Shown: piece by piece, positions 42,733 through 53,663 of the stretch
Position numbering within the stretch: position 1 is the first letter of the stretch
How the letters are laid out: each line of letters begins with the position of its first letter
Assembly (NCBI GenBank): GCA_024364735.1
Contig: JAGFNQ010004739.1
Location: 1-64,000, forward strand
Origin: Boesenbergia rotunda
Taxonomy: Eukaryota > Streptophyta > Magnoliopsida > Zingiberales > Zingiberaceae
Reading direction: 5' to 3'
Length of the DNA stretch: 64,000 bases
The notes under the pieces: generated by a model
What the model was told of the DNA's origin: nothing
What the model saw: the letters and a program-made list of their open reading frames with translations, nothing else
Databases searched by the model: none
Translations under genes and position numbers: made by a program

Positions 42733-44584
42733 TTATAAGATATCCTAAGGAAACGAAAGGATATTACTTTTATAATCCCACACAAGACAAAATGTTTGTT
42801 GCCAGAAATGGTGTTTTTATAGAAAGAGAATTTATTTCTAAAAGAACTAGTGGGAGAAAAGTAGATCTTAAAGAAACTTAAGATACACAAATTAGTACTG
42901 AAGCCTTAATGAAAATTGAACAGACACTGCAGAGTATTATGGATCATGAATTGTTACACCACAAGAAGTTGTGGAGCAATAACCTGTTCAAGTAGAATAA
43001 GTTTTACGTAAATCTGATAGTATACATCATAAACTTGAGAGATATTCATTTCTTTTATCTAACCATGATGATATAATGATTGTTGATTTGAACGAGTCTA
43101 TATCCTATCAGGAAGTTGTAATGAGCCCAGAATTTGAGAAGTGGCTTTTGGTCATGAGGTCCAAAATGGAATCCATATATGCCAACCAAATATAAACTCT
43201 AGTTGACCCACATGAAGGGATCAAACATGTTCGGTGTAAATGGGTTTCTAAAAAGAAAATTGACATCGATGGTTATGTGCATACCTATAAAGGGTGATTG
43301 GTAGTTAAAGGATTCAAGTAAATTTATGGTATAAACTATAATGAAACTTTTTCACCATTTGTAATGATTAAGTCAATTCAAATCTTGCTTACTATTGTAG
43401 CTTATTATGATTATGAGATCTGGCAGATGAATATCAAAATTACACTCCTTAATAAAAATTTACTCGAGGATGTGTACATAACACCACCTAAGAGTTTTGT
43501 GGATCCAATGAATTTTAGAAAGGTATGTAAGTTGCAAAGGTCCATTTATGGATTAAAGTAAGCTTCTAGAAGTTGGAATCTTCGATTTGATAATGCGATC
43601 AAAGAGTTTGGTTTCATTAAGAATGAAAATGAAGCTTATGTCTACAAAAGGATTAGTGGGAGCACATTTATCTTTTTGATATTGTATATAGATGGCATAC
43701 TTCTCATTGAAAATGATATCCTAGTCCTACAGTCTGTCAAGACTTAGTTAGAGAATTGTTTCTCAATGAATGACTTAAGTAAAACAACCTATATTTTAGG
43801 CATCAAGATCTTTAGAGATAGATCTAATAGATTACTTAGCCTAAGTTAGAGTACATATATTGACAAAGTGCTTAATAATTTTGCCATGTAAAATTTTAAG
43901 AGGAGATTTTTGCTAATGTTACATGGTGTGAGCCTTTCCAAAGCTCAATGCCCCTCTACTAAGGAGGAGAGGAATAACATGGATAAGATTCCTTATGCAT
44001 CCACTATTGGATCTACCATGTATGCTATGTTATGTGCTTATCCTAATGTCTCATATGTATTAAGCATGACGAGTAGTTACCAGTCAAATTCGGGTGAAAG
44101 TCACTAAACTACGGTTAAGAATATTCTTAAATACTTGAGAAGAATTAAAGATTACTTCTTGATATATGGAGGAGATGAGGAGCTCATTATAAATGATTAT
44201 AGCGATGCAAGTTTCCTAATCGACAAGATGATTTGAGATCGTAGTCAGGATATGTGTCTTACTTAAATGATGGTACTGTGAGCTGGAAGAGTTTGAAGCA
44301 AGATATAGTTGCTGATTCTACCATAAAGGCAGAGTATATTGCTGCTTCTAATACAGCACAAGAGGTTGTTTGGATCAAGAAGTTCATCACAGAACTTAAT
44401 GTGATTCCTAGCATTTCTAACCCAATAGACCTCTATTGTGATAATAATGATTCTATTACACAAGCTAAAGAACACATGTCTCATCAACGAACCAAACACA
44501 TACTTCGACATTTTCATCTCATTCAAGAGATTATCGATAGAGGAGATGTAATGATATGTAGAGTACCGATTAATGACAACATTG
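42733..44584 (+). pseudogene. Copia RT and RNase H remnant
   Basis: Copia RT is visible as CKWVSKKKIDIDG, then NYNETFSPFV, QMNIKITLLNKNLLEDVYI, SIYGLK and LYIDGILL. RNase H follows with IKAEYIAAS, VWIKKFI, LYCDNNDSI and HQRTKHILRHFH. Several stops and at least one frameshift (near 44225) are present. The conserved Asp in QMD and the second Asp of YVDD are replaced by Asn and Gly. It ends in PINDNIV where the gag-only element at 44585 inserted. Confidence 0.87.
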
Positions 44585-45519
44585 TGTAAGTATGTCAGGA
44601 TAGTTTTGATATAGTCAACCGAGTGAAGTTAGGTCATGTTGAGTTTTGATGCCTTATGCCTAAGTGTGTAGGAACTTAGAAGCACAAGAAGTCGAGCGCA
44701 AGACGCAGCAAGCGGGAAGGAGTGCATAGGAAGGGAGCCGACGGGCTCGGTGCATCCGACGGACGAAAAGCCACGTAAGAGTACACTGGTGGAGAGAGAA
44801 GATGCACACAACATCCAAGGGATGAGAAGTCGAGAGGAAGACTACTCGAGCAGAAGGTCAAAAGTTGGGTTCGGGTGAGTTCAACTTCAAACGATCAGAA
44901 ATCACTCAGAAGTGCCAGAAGATTGGTCAACCAAAAGTTGACAAGAACTAAAGCTATTTAGGGAGCTCGAGTCAATCTGGGGCACCCGGATCCCAGGCCC
45001 TCGGATCAATACAAGAGCCCACCCCGAGCCAGTCCAAGGCACCCGAGTTGATACAGTCGCCTGAGAATGCTACTTTATCTAGAAATAACCATTTCTACAG
45101 CTGTTGCGACATGTATAAGTATTGACCCAACTCAGGCGCTCCCATTGCATATAGGCACTTGGGATGTGTCACGTCAATAATAGGATAATCTCTTCAGACT
45201 CTATAAATAGAGTTCTTTTAGCTCAGAATTAGAACAACAACTTATACTCAATTTTCTAATTCTATTTTGTGCTTTCAACGGGTGTAAGAGGCTTCTCTGC
45301 CTTCATTAAAGGAGTTTGACAGTAGAGCTTTCAACGTCTTAGATTAGCAACCACCCAGGTTGCAAACCAAGTAAAACTCGGATCCACTTTTTCTTTTAGT
45401 TGTTGATGTTGTTGACTTTTGCTTAACGAATCTCTATCTTTGCTAAAGAAGTTTGCAAAAGATTTAGTTCAACTTTGCAGGGCTATTCACCCCCTTTAGC
45501 TGACCAAGACATTCCAACA
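44585..45519 (+). repeat. 5' LTR of the second gag-only element
   Basis: 935 bp, TGTAAGTATGTCAGG to ATTCCAACA. TATA box (CTATAAATAG) at 45201-45210. The block just before it (about 44955-45175) holds degenerate GGGCACCCG and CCCGAG repeats, apparently a decayed palindrome array; the 3' LTR has a better kept version near 63805-63910. The pyrimidine box ATTCACCCCC lies at 45485. Confidence 0.9.
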
Positions 45520-45521
45520 CT

Positions 45522-45533
45522 TGGTATCAGAAC
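45522..45533 (+). promoter_or_regulatory. Primer-binding site (tRNA-iMet)
   Basis: TGGTATCAGAAC follows the LTR end after two bases and matches the Copia primer site with one change in its distal part. Confidence 0.85.
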
Positions 45534-45579
45534 AAGGTCGCTTTAGAAGGACTAACCGCCAACTGAAGCAATAAAAAAA

Positions 45580-46279
45580 ATGATCGGATCAAGCATCTAC
45601 CCACCAAAATTCGAGAGGGACTTTGTGCTTTAGAAGTACAAAATGGAGGTATATTTTAAGGTTGATTTTGATATTTTGCTAATAATTAATTATAGTTTTG
45701 AAGTGCCTAAAGATCAAAATGGAAAAGAAAAGGAAGAACACTTATGGATTAAGAAGGAATTTGATTTCGTGGACAATGACAAAGCAGAGTTCCATCTGCT
45801 TAGCGTGTTGCCACTACAAGAACTAAACCAGATTGGCATCTACGATTCAGCTAAGGAACTTTGAGAAAAGTTCCTAGAACTTCACGAAGGCACCTCAGAA
45901 GCAAAGCTAGCAAAGAGAGATCTTCTCAAGAATCAACTTAGCAACCTCCATCTTGAAGAAGGAGAGAAAATTACTCAACTAAAAGCAAAAAGTCAAAGAA
46001 CTGATCACTGGATTTACCAACCTCGGAGAAAAGGTAACTAATAGTGACTCATTATGATATGCTCTTAACGCCTTCCCGAGGACCTCGAACTGAGTTCAAT
46101 CATCGACTCCTACTATTTCTCTAAGAACCTTGAGGTAAGTAGCTTAGAAAGTTTATTTTCTACCATGGAATTACATAAAGCCTGATGTGCAATGAAAAAG
46201 AACATTCAAGTAAGAACTTAGAGTTGAAAGTCCAAAAAGATGAATCAGATTCAAGCACATCACTCGTCAAGGACCAAAA
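45580..46279 (+). pseudogene. Gag N-terminal part of the second gag-only element
   Basis: Starts MIGSSIYPPKFERDF. The Copia Gag pattern continues through KFLELHEGTSEAKLAKRDLLKNQLSNLHLEEGE, which is the UBN2 segment that the 6855 element lacks. Two stops replace expected Trp codons (TAG near 45632, TGA near 45861), and there is a frameshift near 46000. The last residues DESDSSTSLVKDQN run into the family-X LTR and resume after 58447. Confidence 0.85.
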
Positions 46280-47890
46280 TGATGGGTATAGCTTGGCGGG
46301 TTTCCTAAGCGAATACTTGGTCGTCCTTGAGAGACCTCTCCACATCTATGGATTAAAAATTATTCTGAATGGAGACCTGTCTCCCAAACGACCATCTTGT
46401 CATCGTATCAATCGATTCGAATTACAACATAGCTAATCTCAAAGATCGAGCCTTTTAATTCGCCTAACCAATCGACCACGGAAAAGACGACGAGTGGATC
46501 ACCGATTTTTGTGTTTATTATCGGGGTCCATTAATTAATTATCAACCATTAATTAAACAAATAATCAAACATGATAATTAATTAAAAGTTCACATGAAAT
46601 GATAGAACTAATCAAGGGAACCAAGAGAGAAAACTCTCTTTACCTCGTAGTCTTCTACCTTATGTCCCTTCCCTCTTGGACGTCGTGTGGACGACGAGCT
46701 ACCAAGAACCGGAATCACCAAGGGCTCCAATTAATCACCTTCTTCACTTGCCAATCAAAACCCTAGAAGAGGGTTCACCGCCGGCCACCTTCTCCTCCTT
46801 CTTCCTTGCGCCGCTGGCCACCAAGAGCTCACCAAGCTCACCAACCACAAGGAAGCACCCGAGAGGAAGATGAAGAAGAAGAAGAAGGAGAGAAAAGTCC
46901 CCTTTCCAAACCCTAACCAGCCGAAAATTCCTCTCCTCCCCTAGCTTGCGGCGGTGCCGGCCACAAGGGGATTCTCCTCTTCTCCAAGTTGCCCGACCAC
47001 CCTTTTCTCCATCTCCTTGCCGAGCCACAAAAGGAGGATGGAGCCCCTCCCTTTCCTTGTGGTCGCCGAGCACCAAAGGTGAAGAGAGTGGGAGAAAAGA
47101 AGGAAGAAAAGGGATATCCTTTTCTCCTTGCCGCTGGTGCCCTAGGAGAGAGAATGTGAGGGAGAGGAGAGAAAAGCATTAGTTTGGATGATTAATTGGA
47201 TTAGCCTTGGTTTCTTGATCCTATGGGATATATATAGGGCTAAGGTAGGGACCATGAGGAGGAGTTGGGTCTTGGCCCGCTAATGGATCCAAATCTGATC
47301 CATTAATGAAGATCCATTCCACTAAAGGATCTCCATTGAACTTTCTCACCAACCCCCATATTTTCATATGGGCTTCACCTATTATGAGTACATCCTGTGG
47401 GGCCGATGTCGTTGATAGAGGGGGGGTGAATATCGACTCAAAAAATCTTTTTGGAAAACTCCGTCGTTTGTTTGCTCATTCTAGACAAAGAGTTAGTAGC
47501 ACAGCGGAAAAATAAAGAAACAAACGAAAGACACAACTCAGAGTGCGCACAGGTTTTTACATGGTTCCCAACCCCCCAGTCAGTACGTCCAAGGCCTAAG
47601 AACGAGAAGCGCCCGTCCACTAATGGTCTCTTTTCCATACTTTCCAGAGGCGGAGAAACCCGTCTTACAGTGCAAGTATTACAACCAAAAAGATTAAGAA
47701 ATTAAGTGCATAAAAATAAATGAAAACCAAACAAAAATCGAAGACCCGGCCGATCTGAAACTCCGAAGTGCAACGCACTTCCTCCTGGAGCCTCCTTAGT
47801 CGTAGAGCTTCACCTCTAGTGCTTTTTCTTCACTCGGAATGCTTAGAATGTTGTTGAGAATCATATTCTAAGTTGAGGGGTCGAAGCCCC

Positions 47891-47898
47891 TTTTATAG
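47891..47898 (-). promoter_or_regulatory. TATA box of the element Y 3' LTR
   Basis: The reverse complement is CTATAAAA, with GGGG following. The equivalent site in the 5' LTR is 55175-55182. Confidence 0.7.
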
Positions 47899-48345
47899 CT
47901 TCTTCTCAAGCGCCCTAGAGCCTCTGGGGCGCCTCATTGGCGGTCAAAATTTCATCCTTGCTCGTGAACTTCATGAAGCTGATAAGGCAGCAGTCTTGGG
48001 TGCTCAAGAGCATACTGGGCGCCTGGATCATCTAAGCGCCTGGATGCTTGGGGTGCCCAGGTTCAATGGGGGCGCCCAGGAGAAGCTTTTCTAGGCTTCT
48101 CTTGTGTTTGTTCGCCTGCTTTGCCTCCAATTCTAGGTACCTGCAAGATACACAAACACAAGACAAACACATATATAATCATAGCCTTAACGATTGGTTC
48201 TGACTTTGGATTTCTCGCGAAACCCTAGGTCGAACCGAGTTCCCTTCCCGGGGAATGCGCCTTCAGCTACTCCTCTCAGGAGAAGTTTGCCAACCGGCTC
48301 CTTCGATTGGACTTTTGTCCGATCTTCCGGATAAGGACTTAGGTG

Positions 48346-48595
48346 CCCAGTCCACGACCAGGATTTATTGCCCAACCCTCGGCCAAGTCTTTAGTGCCCA
48401 GCCCTCAGCCAGGACTTATTGCCCAATTCCTCAAATCAGGACTTCGTGCCCAGTTCGCGACCAGGACTTATTGCCCAATTCCTCGAATCAAGACTTCGTG
48501 CCCAACCCTCGGTCACGTCTTAGGTGCCCAACTCTTAGCCAGGACTTAGTGCCCAATCCATGATCAGGACTTAGTGCCCAATTCCTCGAACCAGG
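48346..48595 (-). repeat. Hairpin array, about 10 units, element Y 3' LTR
   Basis: Sense units are about 25 nt. Stems include CCTGATC/GATTGGG, CCTGGCT/AGTTGGG, CTTGATTC/GAATTGGG, CCTGGTC/GACTGGG and CTTGGCC/GGTTGGG. Stem positions 3 and 4 are almost always U-G and G-U. The stem sequence differs from unit to unit while pairing is kept. Confidence 0.85.
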
Positions 48596-48744
48596 ACTTA
48601 TTGCCTTGGTTAACTAGGATTTTGTTTACCTTGATACGGATTTCTTGACTAACCCTTACCTTATCTAATATATCACTAATTTAAGCATATTGTTAAACAT
48701 TGAAACACTAGAGAAGGACATCACTGATGCATCTTGTACCAACA

Positions 48745-48759
48745 ATCTCCCCCTTTTTG
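48745..48759 (-). promoter_or_regulatory. 3' polypurine tract of element Y
   Basis: The reverse complement is CAAAAAGGGGGAGAT, directly beside the LTR and the same as in the 6855 element. Confidence 0.9.
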
Positions 48760-49916
48760 ATGTTTGACAATATCTTAAGTTAGATTGGATTCAAGGGTTA
48801 AGTTTTGATCCTTGGGAGAAAATGAAAAAATTTTGATCGAAAAAAAATTTGATTTAAGTTTTGATCCTTGGGAGAAAACGGAAAAAAGATTTCTCTAACT
48901 TAAGCTTCTCTCTCCCCCTTTGTCACACATCAAAAAAAAATGACAAAAGGACTTGCGCCAACAATGAAAATTTCTTGAAAATTTTTCTTCTTCTTTTGAA
49001 AGTACTTAGGATAATTCTTTGAAAGCATATAATTTTTGATAAAACATTTTGAAACTCTTCCCCCCTTATCTGAAGAAGACTAAGTACTAGTTTGTAAAAA
49101 AAACTAAGTACTTCAATTGCACCTAGAAAAATATTTTATACTTCAAAAAGTATTGTGCACTTTTAGAAAAATATTAGGACTTTGAAAAATATTTTGCACT
49201 TGGAAAATCTTTTGCACTTTTAGAAAAATATTAGGTCTTTGAAAAATATTTTGCACTTGGAAAATCTTTTGCACTTTAGAAAAATATTTTGCACTTAGTA
49301 CTTTGAAAAATATTGTGCAAAAAAAAAAATTTATGCTTTGAAAAATATTGTACACTTTAAAAAATATTTTAAGACTTTTGAAAGAAGATTTTCAAAATAT
49401 GTTCTTAACTTGGATTCTTTTCCAGTCTAACACAATCCTAGGAAACCTTGTTAATTACAAGGAAATTTCCCTAAGTGTCATGGAAATTCTCCAAACTCAA
49501 GTAAAATTATTTTCAAAAGTGATCCCATAAGTCAAAAAGATTTTCAAAATAAGCTTTCTGAAAATGATAGTATTAATATCTTTATAAAGTGATTTTTAAG
49601 ACCAAAAAAATATGATTTTTAAAATGATAGTGTGTTGAAAAGAGAATACTTATGTTTTCAAAATGATTTTGAGAATATATTGTATGAAAACATAATATTT
49701 TGAAATATTTAATCGTTCTTTTAATTTGACTTCCCCTAAACTTGACACAGTTCTAGGAAGTTTGTTGACTACAAGTGATCTTCCTCTGAATCTCAGGGTT
49801 TGATTCAAACCAAAAGAAATATCTAATAATTTTGAAAAATCATCAGAAAATTAAATCAATTTCTTTTGACTTAGACTCCCCCTAAATTTGACACATCCTA
49901 GGAGTTCTTGTATATC
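48760..49916 (-). other. Non-coding internal region of element Y, 3' part
   Basis: AT-rich with TTTTGAAA words. On the minus strand further AGGGGGAG-type runs occur near 48909, 49059, 49730 and 49876. CCTAGGA..GTGTCA modules lie near 49425-49490, 49738-49790 and 49875-49915. These match the modules in 9710-12504. No ORF of note is present. Confidence 0.7.
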
Positions 49917-50039
49917 ATAACTGTTGATGCAGTCTGACCCTGATTGTTGTTTTGGTGTTTGACACCGATTTAAGTTTGATTCAAGTTTGGTTGAATTCGG
50001 ATTAAGTCCAGGTGGATCGGGAGATCGCACGCTGGCATG

Positions 50040-50516
50040 GAAAAGTCCTAGCTTGGAGGGCTAGGTGTGAAAAGTCCTAACTTAGAGGGTTAGGTGTGAA
50101 AAGTCCTAGCTTGGAGGGCTAGGTGTGAAAAAGTCCTAGCTTGGAGGGCTAGGTGTGAAAAGTCCTAACTTGGAGGGTTAGGTGTGAAAAAGACCTAGCT
50201 TGGAGGGCTAGGTGTGAAAAGTCCTAGCTTGGAGGGCTAGGTGTGAAAAGTCCTAACTTGGAGGGTTAAGTGTGAAAAACCCTGGCTTGGAGGGCCAAGT
50301 CCTAGCTTGGAGGGCTAGGTTGGATGAAATCCTGGCTTGGAGGGCCAGGTCCTAGCTTGGAGGGCTAGGTTGGATGAAATCCCGGCTTTGAGGGCCAGGT
50401 CCTAGCTTGGAGGACTAGGTTGGATGAAACCTTGGCTTGGAGGGCCAGGTCCTAGCTTGGAGGGCTAGGTTGGATGAAACGCTGGCTTGGAGGGCCAGGT
50501 CCTAGCATGGGAAGCT
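50040..50516 (+). repeat. Hairpin array, 18 units
   Basis: Eight units of about 30 nt (loop TTGGAGG) are followed by five paired units of about 50 nt. Stem variants are CCTAGC/GCTAGG, CCTAAC/GTTAGG and CCTGGC/GCCAGG, and the two arms change together. Only a few units are imperfect (for example CCCGGC/GCCAGG). Confidence 0.93.
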
Positions 50517-50632
50517 AGGTTGAAGTCCCGGTGAATGAAACTGGGCACGGAGTCTTTCCGGGGGACTAAGAACGAGTCAGAGAAGGGCTGTAAGCTTGTT
50601 CTCGTGACTTAGAGGAGATTTAACCTTGCCTG

Positions 50633-51091
50633 GATCGGTCTGGTGACCGATCAGGGAAGTTGGCACGGAGTTCCCTCGTGGATCGGTCTACTGACCGATC
50701 TAGCTATGTCTGATCGGTCTGGTGACCGATCAGGGAGCATACAGTGAGATTGGGAACCTTACTGATAGACTCCTGATCGGTCTGGTGACCGATCAGGAAT
50801 ACTATTCAGATCGTTCTGGTGAACGATCAAATGTCGCGAGCTCCTCTCTATGTTCGATTAGGTTGGATCCTGATTGGTCAGGAAGTGCCCTGATCGGTCC
50901 CCAGACTGATCAGGCCAAACCCTGATCGGTCTGGTGACCGATTAGGCCATATCCTGATTGGTCTGGGGACCGATCAGGAGTGTGCAGCAGACTGCTGGAT
51001 AGGTCTGGGGACCTATCAGGAGTGTGCAGCAGACTGTTGGATAGGTCTGGTGACCGATCAGGCCACATCCTGATCGGTCTGGGGACCGATC
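50633..51091 (+). repeat. GATCGGTC/GACCGATC palindrome array, about 11 copies
   Basis: The unit is an 8-nt arm, a 4-nt spacer (TGGT, TGGG, TACT or CCCA) and the complementary arm, often extended by CT/AG to 10 bp. Two units have changed both arms together: GATCGTTC/GAACGATC near 50809 and GATAGGTC/GACCTATC near 50999. Others hold single G-U-type changes. Confidence 0.93.
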
Positions 51092-51927
51092 AGGAGGTGA
51101 ACTTTAATTCAAATTCACTTTTAGATGCTCTGATCACGTCTATTTTCTCTACCGATTCTCTGATACATTGCTGATTATGTTTGATATGATTTGCTAAGCT
51201 TCTGTTGAAGTGTGCAGGCTTTACAGGGATGATTCAAACACTCAAGAAGGGTCAATGGGAGACTTTCCATTGAGCAAGTTTGTACGCATTCTCCTTCTCA
51301 GGTTTCAACGGGCAACTGGCTCAGCTGGCGACTGACGGAGGCTCAGCTGGAGAGGAGGTCTTCAGTGGACTGAGTGCTCAGGGAGGTCAGTGGGTTCAGG
51401 CTGGCTCAGTGGATGCTGATGAAGCTTACGATGGTGAGCAGAGCTTAAGTTGAAGCTGATGCAGAGGAGCGGCAACAAGGATAGACAGAAAAACGGGTGA
51501 AGTTTTTGTTGTGGGGTTGAGCTCTCTGTGTGTTGCTTTGTGCTTGAGCGTTATTGTTACATCTTTGTGAGCGATCCTTCTTAGTCTCGTGAGCTTATCT
51601 TGTATCCTATTGAGACGCTTGTGGAGAGGTTTCTCTACCGAGAAGAAGGCGATGTTTTATCCGAGTCACCGGGGCTTGATCTGCCGACGATCAAGGGATC
51701 GCCCACCTTACGAGCACGCCAAGGAGTAGGGGCAAGTTATCCCCAAACCTTGTAAATCCTTTGTGTTAGCGTCGGTTTGTTTTCTTTCCTTGTCTGTTTT
51801 CTTTCTGTGTTTTGCGTTTCCGCTGCTAATCTAATCACAGGAAGAAGAAGAAGTTCAAAGAGGCTAAATTGAGTGTCTGGCTATATTCACCCCCCCCCTC
51901 TCTAGCCATCCAAGTACCAACAATAAC

Positions 51928-53663
51928 GAAGACTTCCTATGTGTCTTTAGGGTTTATCAAAATCAAAAGAGTAATTTAAAACAAATTTTGAATGACATTT
52001 TGAAATGATATAATAAGCCCAAAAAAGCTTTTGACATGCATATGCATTTTGAAATAGTATGATGATTTTTAAAGCAATGATTTTTGAAAAAGATATTTTG
52101 AAGTATATCATAAGTTTTGAGATATTTTCAGAAAACATATTTTGAAATGATAATAATTTTTAAAGCATTATTTATTTGAAAGATCTGAATTTTTTTGAAA
52201 AGACTACTATCTGAAACGAGTAAATTTTAAAAAATAATTAAAAAAAATGCTCCCCCTGAACTCGACACCGTCTGACTCTATCTAAGTGTCTTAAGGGATT
52301 TTAGTGTTGACCTAAAAGGTTTGTGTCTAAGAGTGTCAGTCAAATAATTTTTCGAAAACATATAATTTTGAAAATGTATTATATATTAAAGCAACCAGGC
52401 AAGCATGAAATCCATAAAAACATTATTATGTTGAAATATTATTTTGAAAATAGATTTTTAGAAAAATATCCTAAGGATTTTGAAACACATCTGTCAATTA
52501 ATTAGTCATTAACATCTCACCCATTCTAAATGTCTCAATACAAGCAAGCATGGTTGTCTTATGGGTGTATTGTGAGATGCTTGGATAATTTTTCTCAAAT
52601 TTTTTTTATAGAGCGGTTGACCTTGAGTTAGATTTGAGTTTAATCAATTTATAATTTAAAGGCAGATTTCAATAATCGGCTTTCAGGTCTTGGCGAGGCA
52701 CGGAGGCCTTCTTTGACTGTAGGCTTATTGGATCATCAACCCTTTCCTTAGACAAAGCCTTTTAAAGAAATAATACCTTTATTTTACTCATTGAAAAACT
52801 TTGGTCTAACTAGTCTAGGATGTGGCGAGGTAGCTTCGGCTAGTTCCACTTAGCTAGGCCAAGCTTCCCTAACGTACTATCATCTCGCCCCACCCTGGTA
52901 CTAGGTTAGGCAAGTGTCAATCAATGTTTTTCCTATATAACCATTCCAAATCATGCGAAAAATTAAACATGAATGACATGACATATATTAAAAAGATCAT
53001 CAGCAAATGCATGAGCATGGCATGCATGAGTCAAACAAGTCAAAACATTTTATTAGGTTTCTAATAATGTACTAAATTCTCGATTTGATACATATTGTGT
53101 GAACCCGCGAATATGCCAACCCACTTTGACATATTTAATTTTAAATTGATTGTTGTGATTGGGTAAATTTTATTTAATATCATAATTAAGGGTATTTAAT
53201 CAGAATTTTAGTTCATGGATTGAGTTTGAAATTGAGTTATTAATGACTAATTATAAGTCAATTAAGGTTGAAATTATTAATTATTAATTAAGGTTGACAT
53301 TATTAAGAATTGATTAGAGTTAAAATTGATTAAAGATTAATTAAAGTTAAAATAATTAAGTATTAATTAAAGTTAAGTATTAATTAAAGTTAAAATAATT
53401 AAGGATTAATTAAATTTAAAATAATTAAAGATTATAATAATTAAGGATTAATTAAAGTTAAAATAATTAAGGATTAAAATAATTAAGGATTAATTAAAGT
53501 TAAAATAAATTAATTAAGGCAAAAATTAATTAAGATTTATTTAAGGTTATTATGATTTAATTTGATTTAAGTTATCAATTAGATTTTAAAATTTCTGGGT
53601 TAAATAATAGTTGTGGGTCTAACTGCAATATTTTCATTAATTCAAAAATATCTGAATTATCAA
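51928..53663 (-). other. Non-coding internal region of element Y, middle, with AT repeats
   Basis: 51928-53130 is AT-rich with another polypurine-like run (reverse of TCCCCCTGAA at 52251) and a segment at 52675-52920 resembling 9790-10020 of the 6855 element (CTTGGCGAGGCA.. and CGTACTATCATCTCG.. against their complements). 53150-53560 is a low-complexity tract made of TTAATTAA, TTAAAGTTAAAAT and AATTAAGGA words, an imperfect short tandem repeat. Confidence 0.65.

Larger units (their letters stand above)
35208..44584 (+). pseudogene. Decayed Ty1/Copia polyprotein, split by four insertions
   Basis: A plus-strand Copia gag-pol relic in order: gag (35208-35685), gag C-term to integrase N-term (36701-37824), integrase core (40969-41349), RT and RNase H (42733-44584). 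Many in-frame stops are present. In RT the conserved QMDV box reads QMNI and YVDD reads YIDG, so both catalytic Asp positions are altered. Recognisable stretches include ADKDAYKKHQDDALD (gag), HSDVCEPFN and TPPGTP (integrase), SIYGLK (RT) and HQRTKHI (RNase H). It is the oldest layer on this side of the window, with all other elements from 35686 to 64000 lying inside it. Its LTRs are not in view. Confidence 0.9.
47396..48744 (-). repeat. 3' LTR of element Y
   Basis: 1349 bp. Sense orientation starts TGTTGGTACAAGATGC (48744) and ends CGGCCCCACA (47396). In sense order: hairpin array (48346-48595), structured block (about 48225-48275), degenerate GGGCGCC palindromes (47917-48078), TATA box (47891-47898), and U5 pyrimidine box. 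The layout equals that of the LTRs at 6855 and 41350. Confidence 0.9.
49922..51922 (+). mobile_element. Solo LTR with an 18-hairpin array and GATCGGTC palindromes
   Basis: 2001 bp, TGTTGATGCAGTC to AAGTACCAACA, with exact target duplication ataac (49917-49921 and 51923-51927). The pyrimidine box ATTCACCCCCCCCC lies just before the end. It has the largest repeat load of any LTR here: hairpin array at 50040-50516 and palindrome array at 50633-51091. No clear TATA box was found close to the palindromes. Confidence 0.92.

Noticed and set aside
46744..47182. Overlapping frames of 78-110 residues near GCCGGC and GAAGAAG text.
   Set aside because: This is the leader part of the family-X LTR. The translations are Arg/Gly/Pro-rich and present on both strands.
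50040..50516. Possible CRISPR array, because short repeats alternate with spacers.
   Set aside because: The spacers are themselves near-identical, there are no cas genes, the context is a plant LTR, and the units abut one another.
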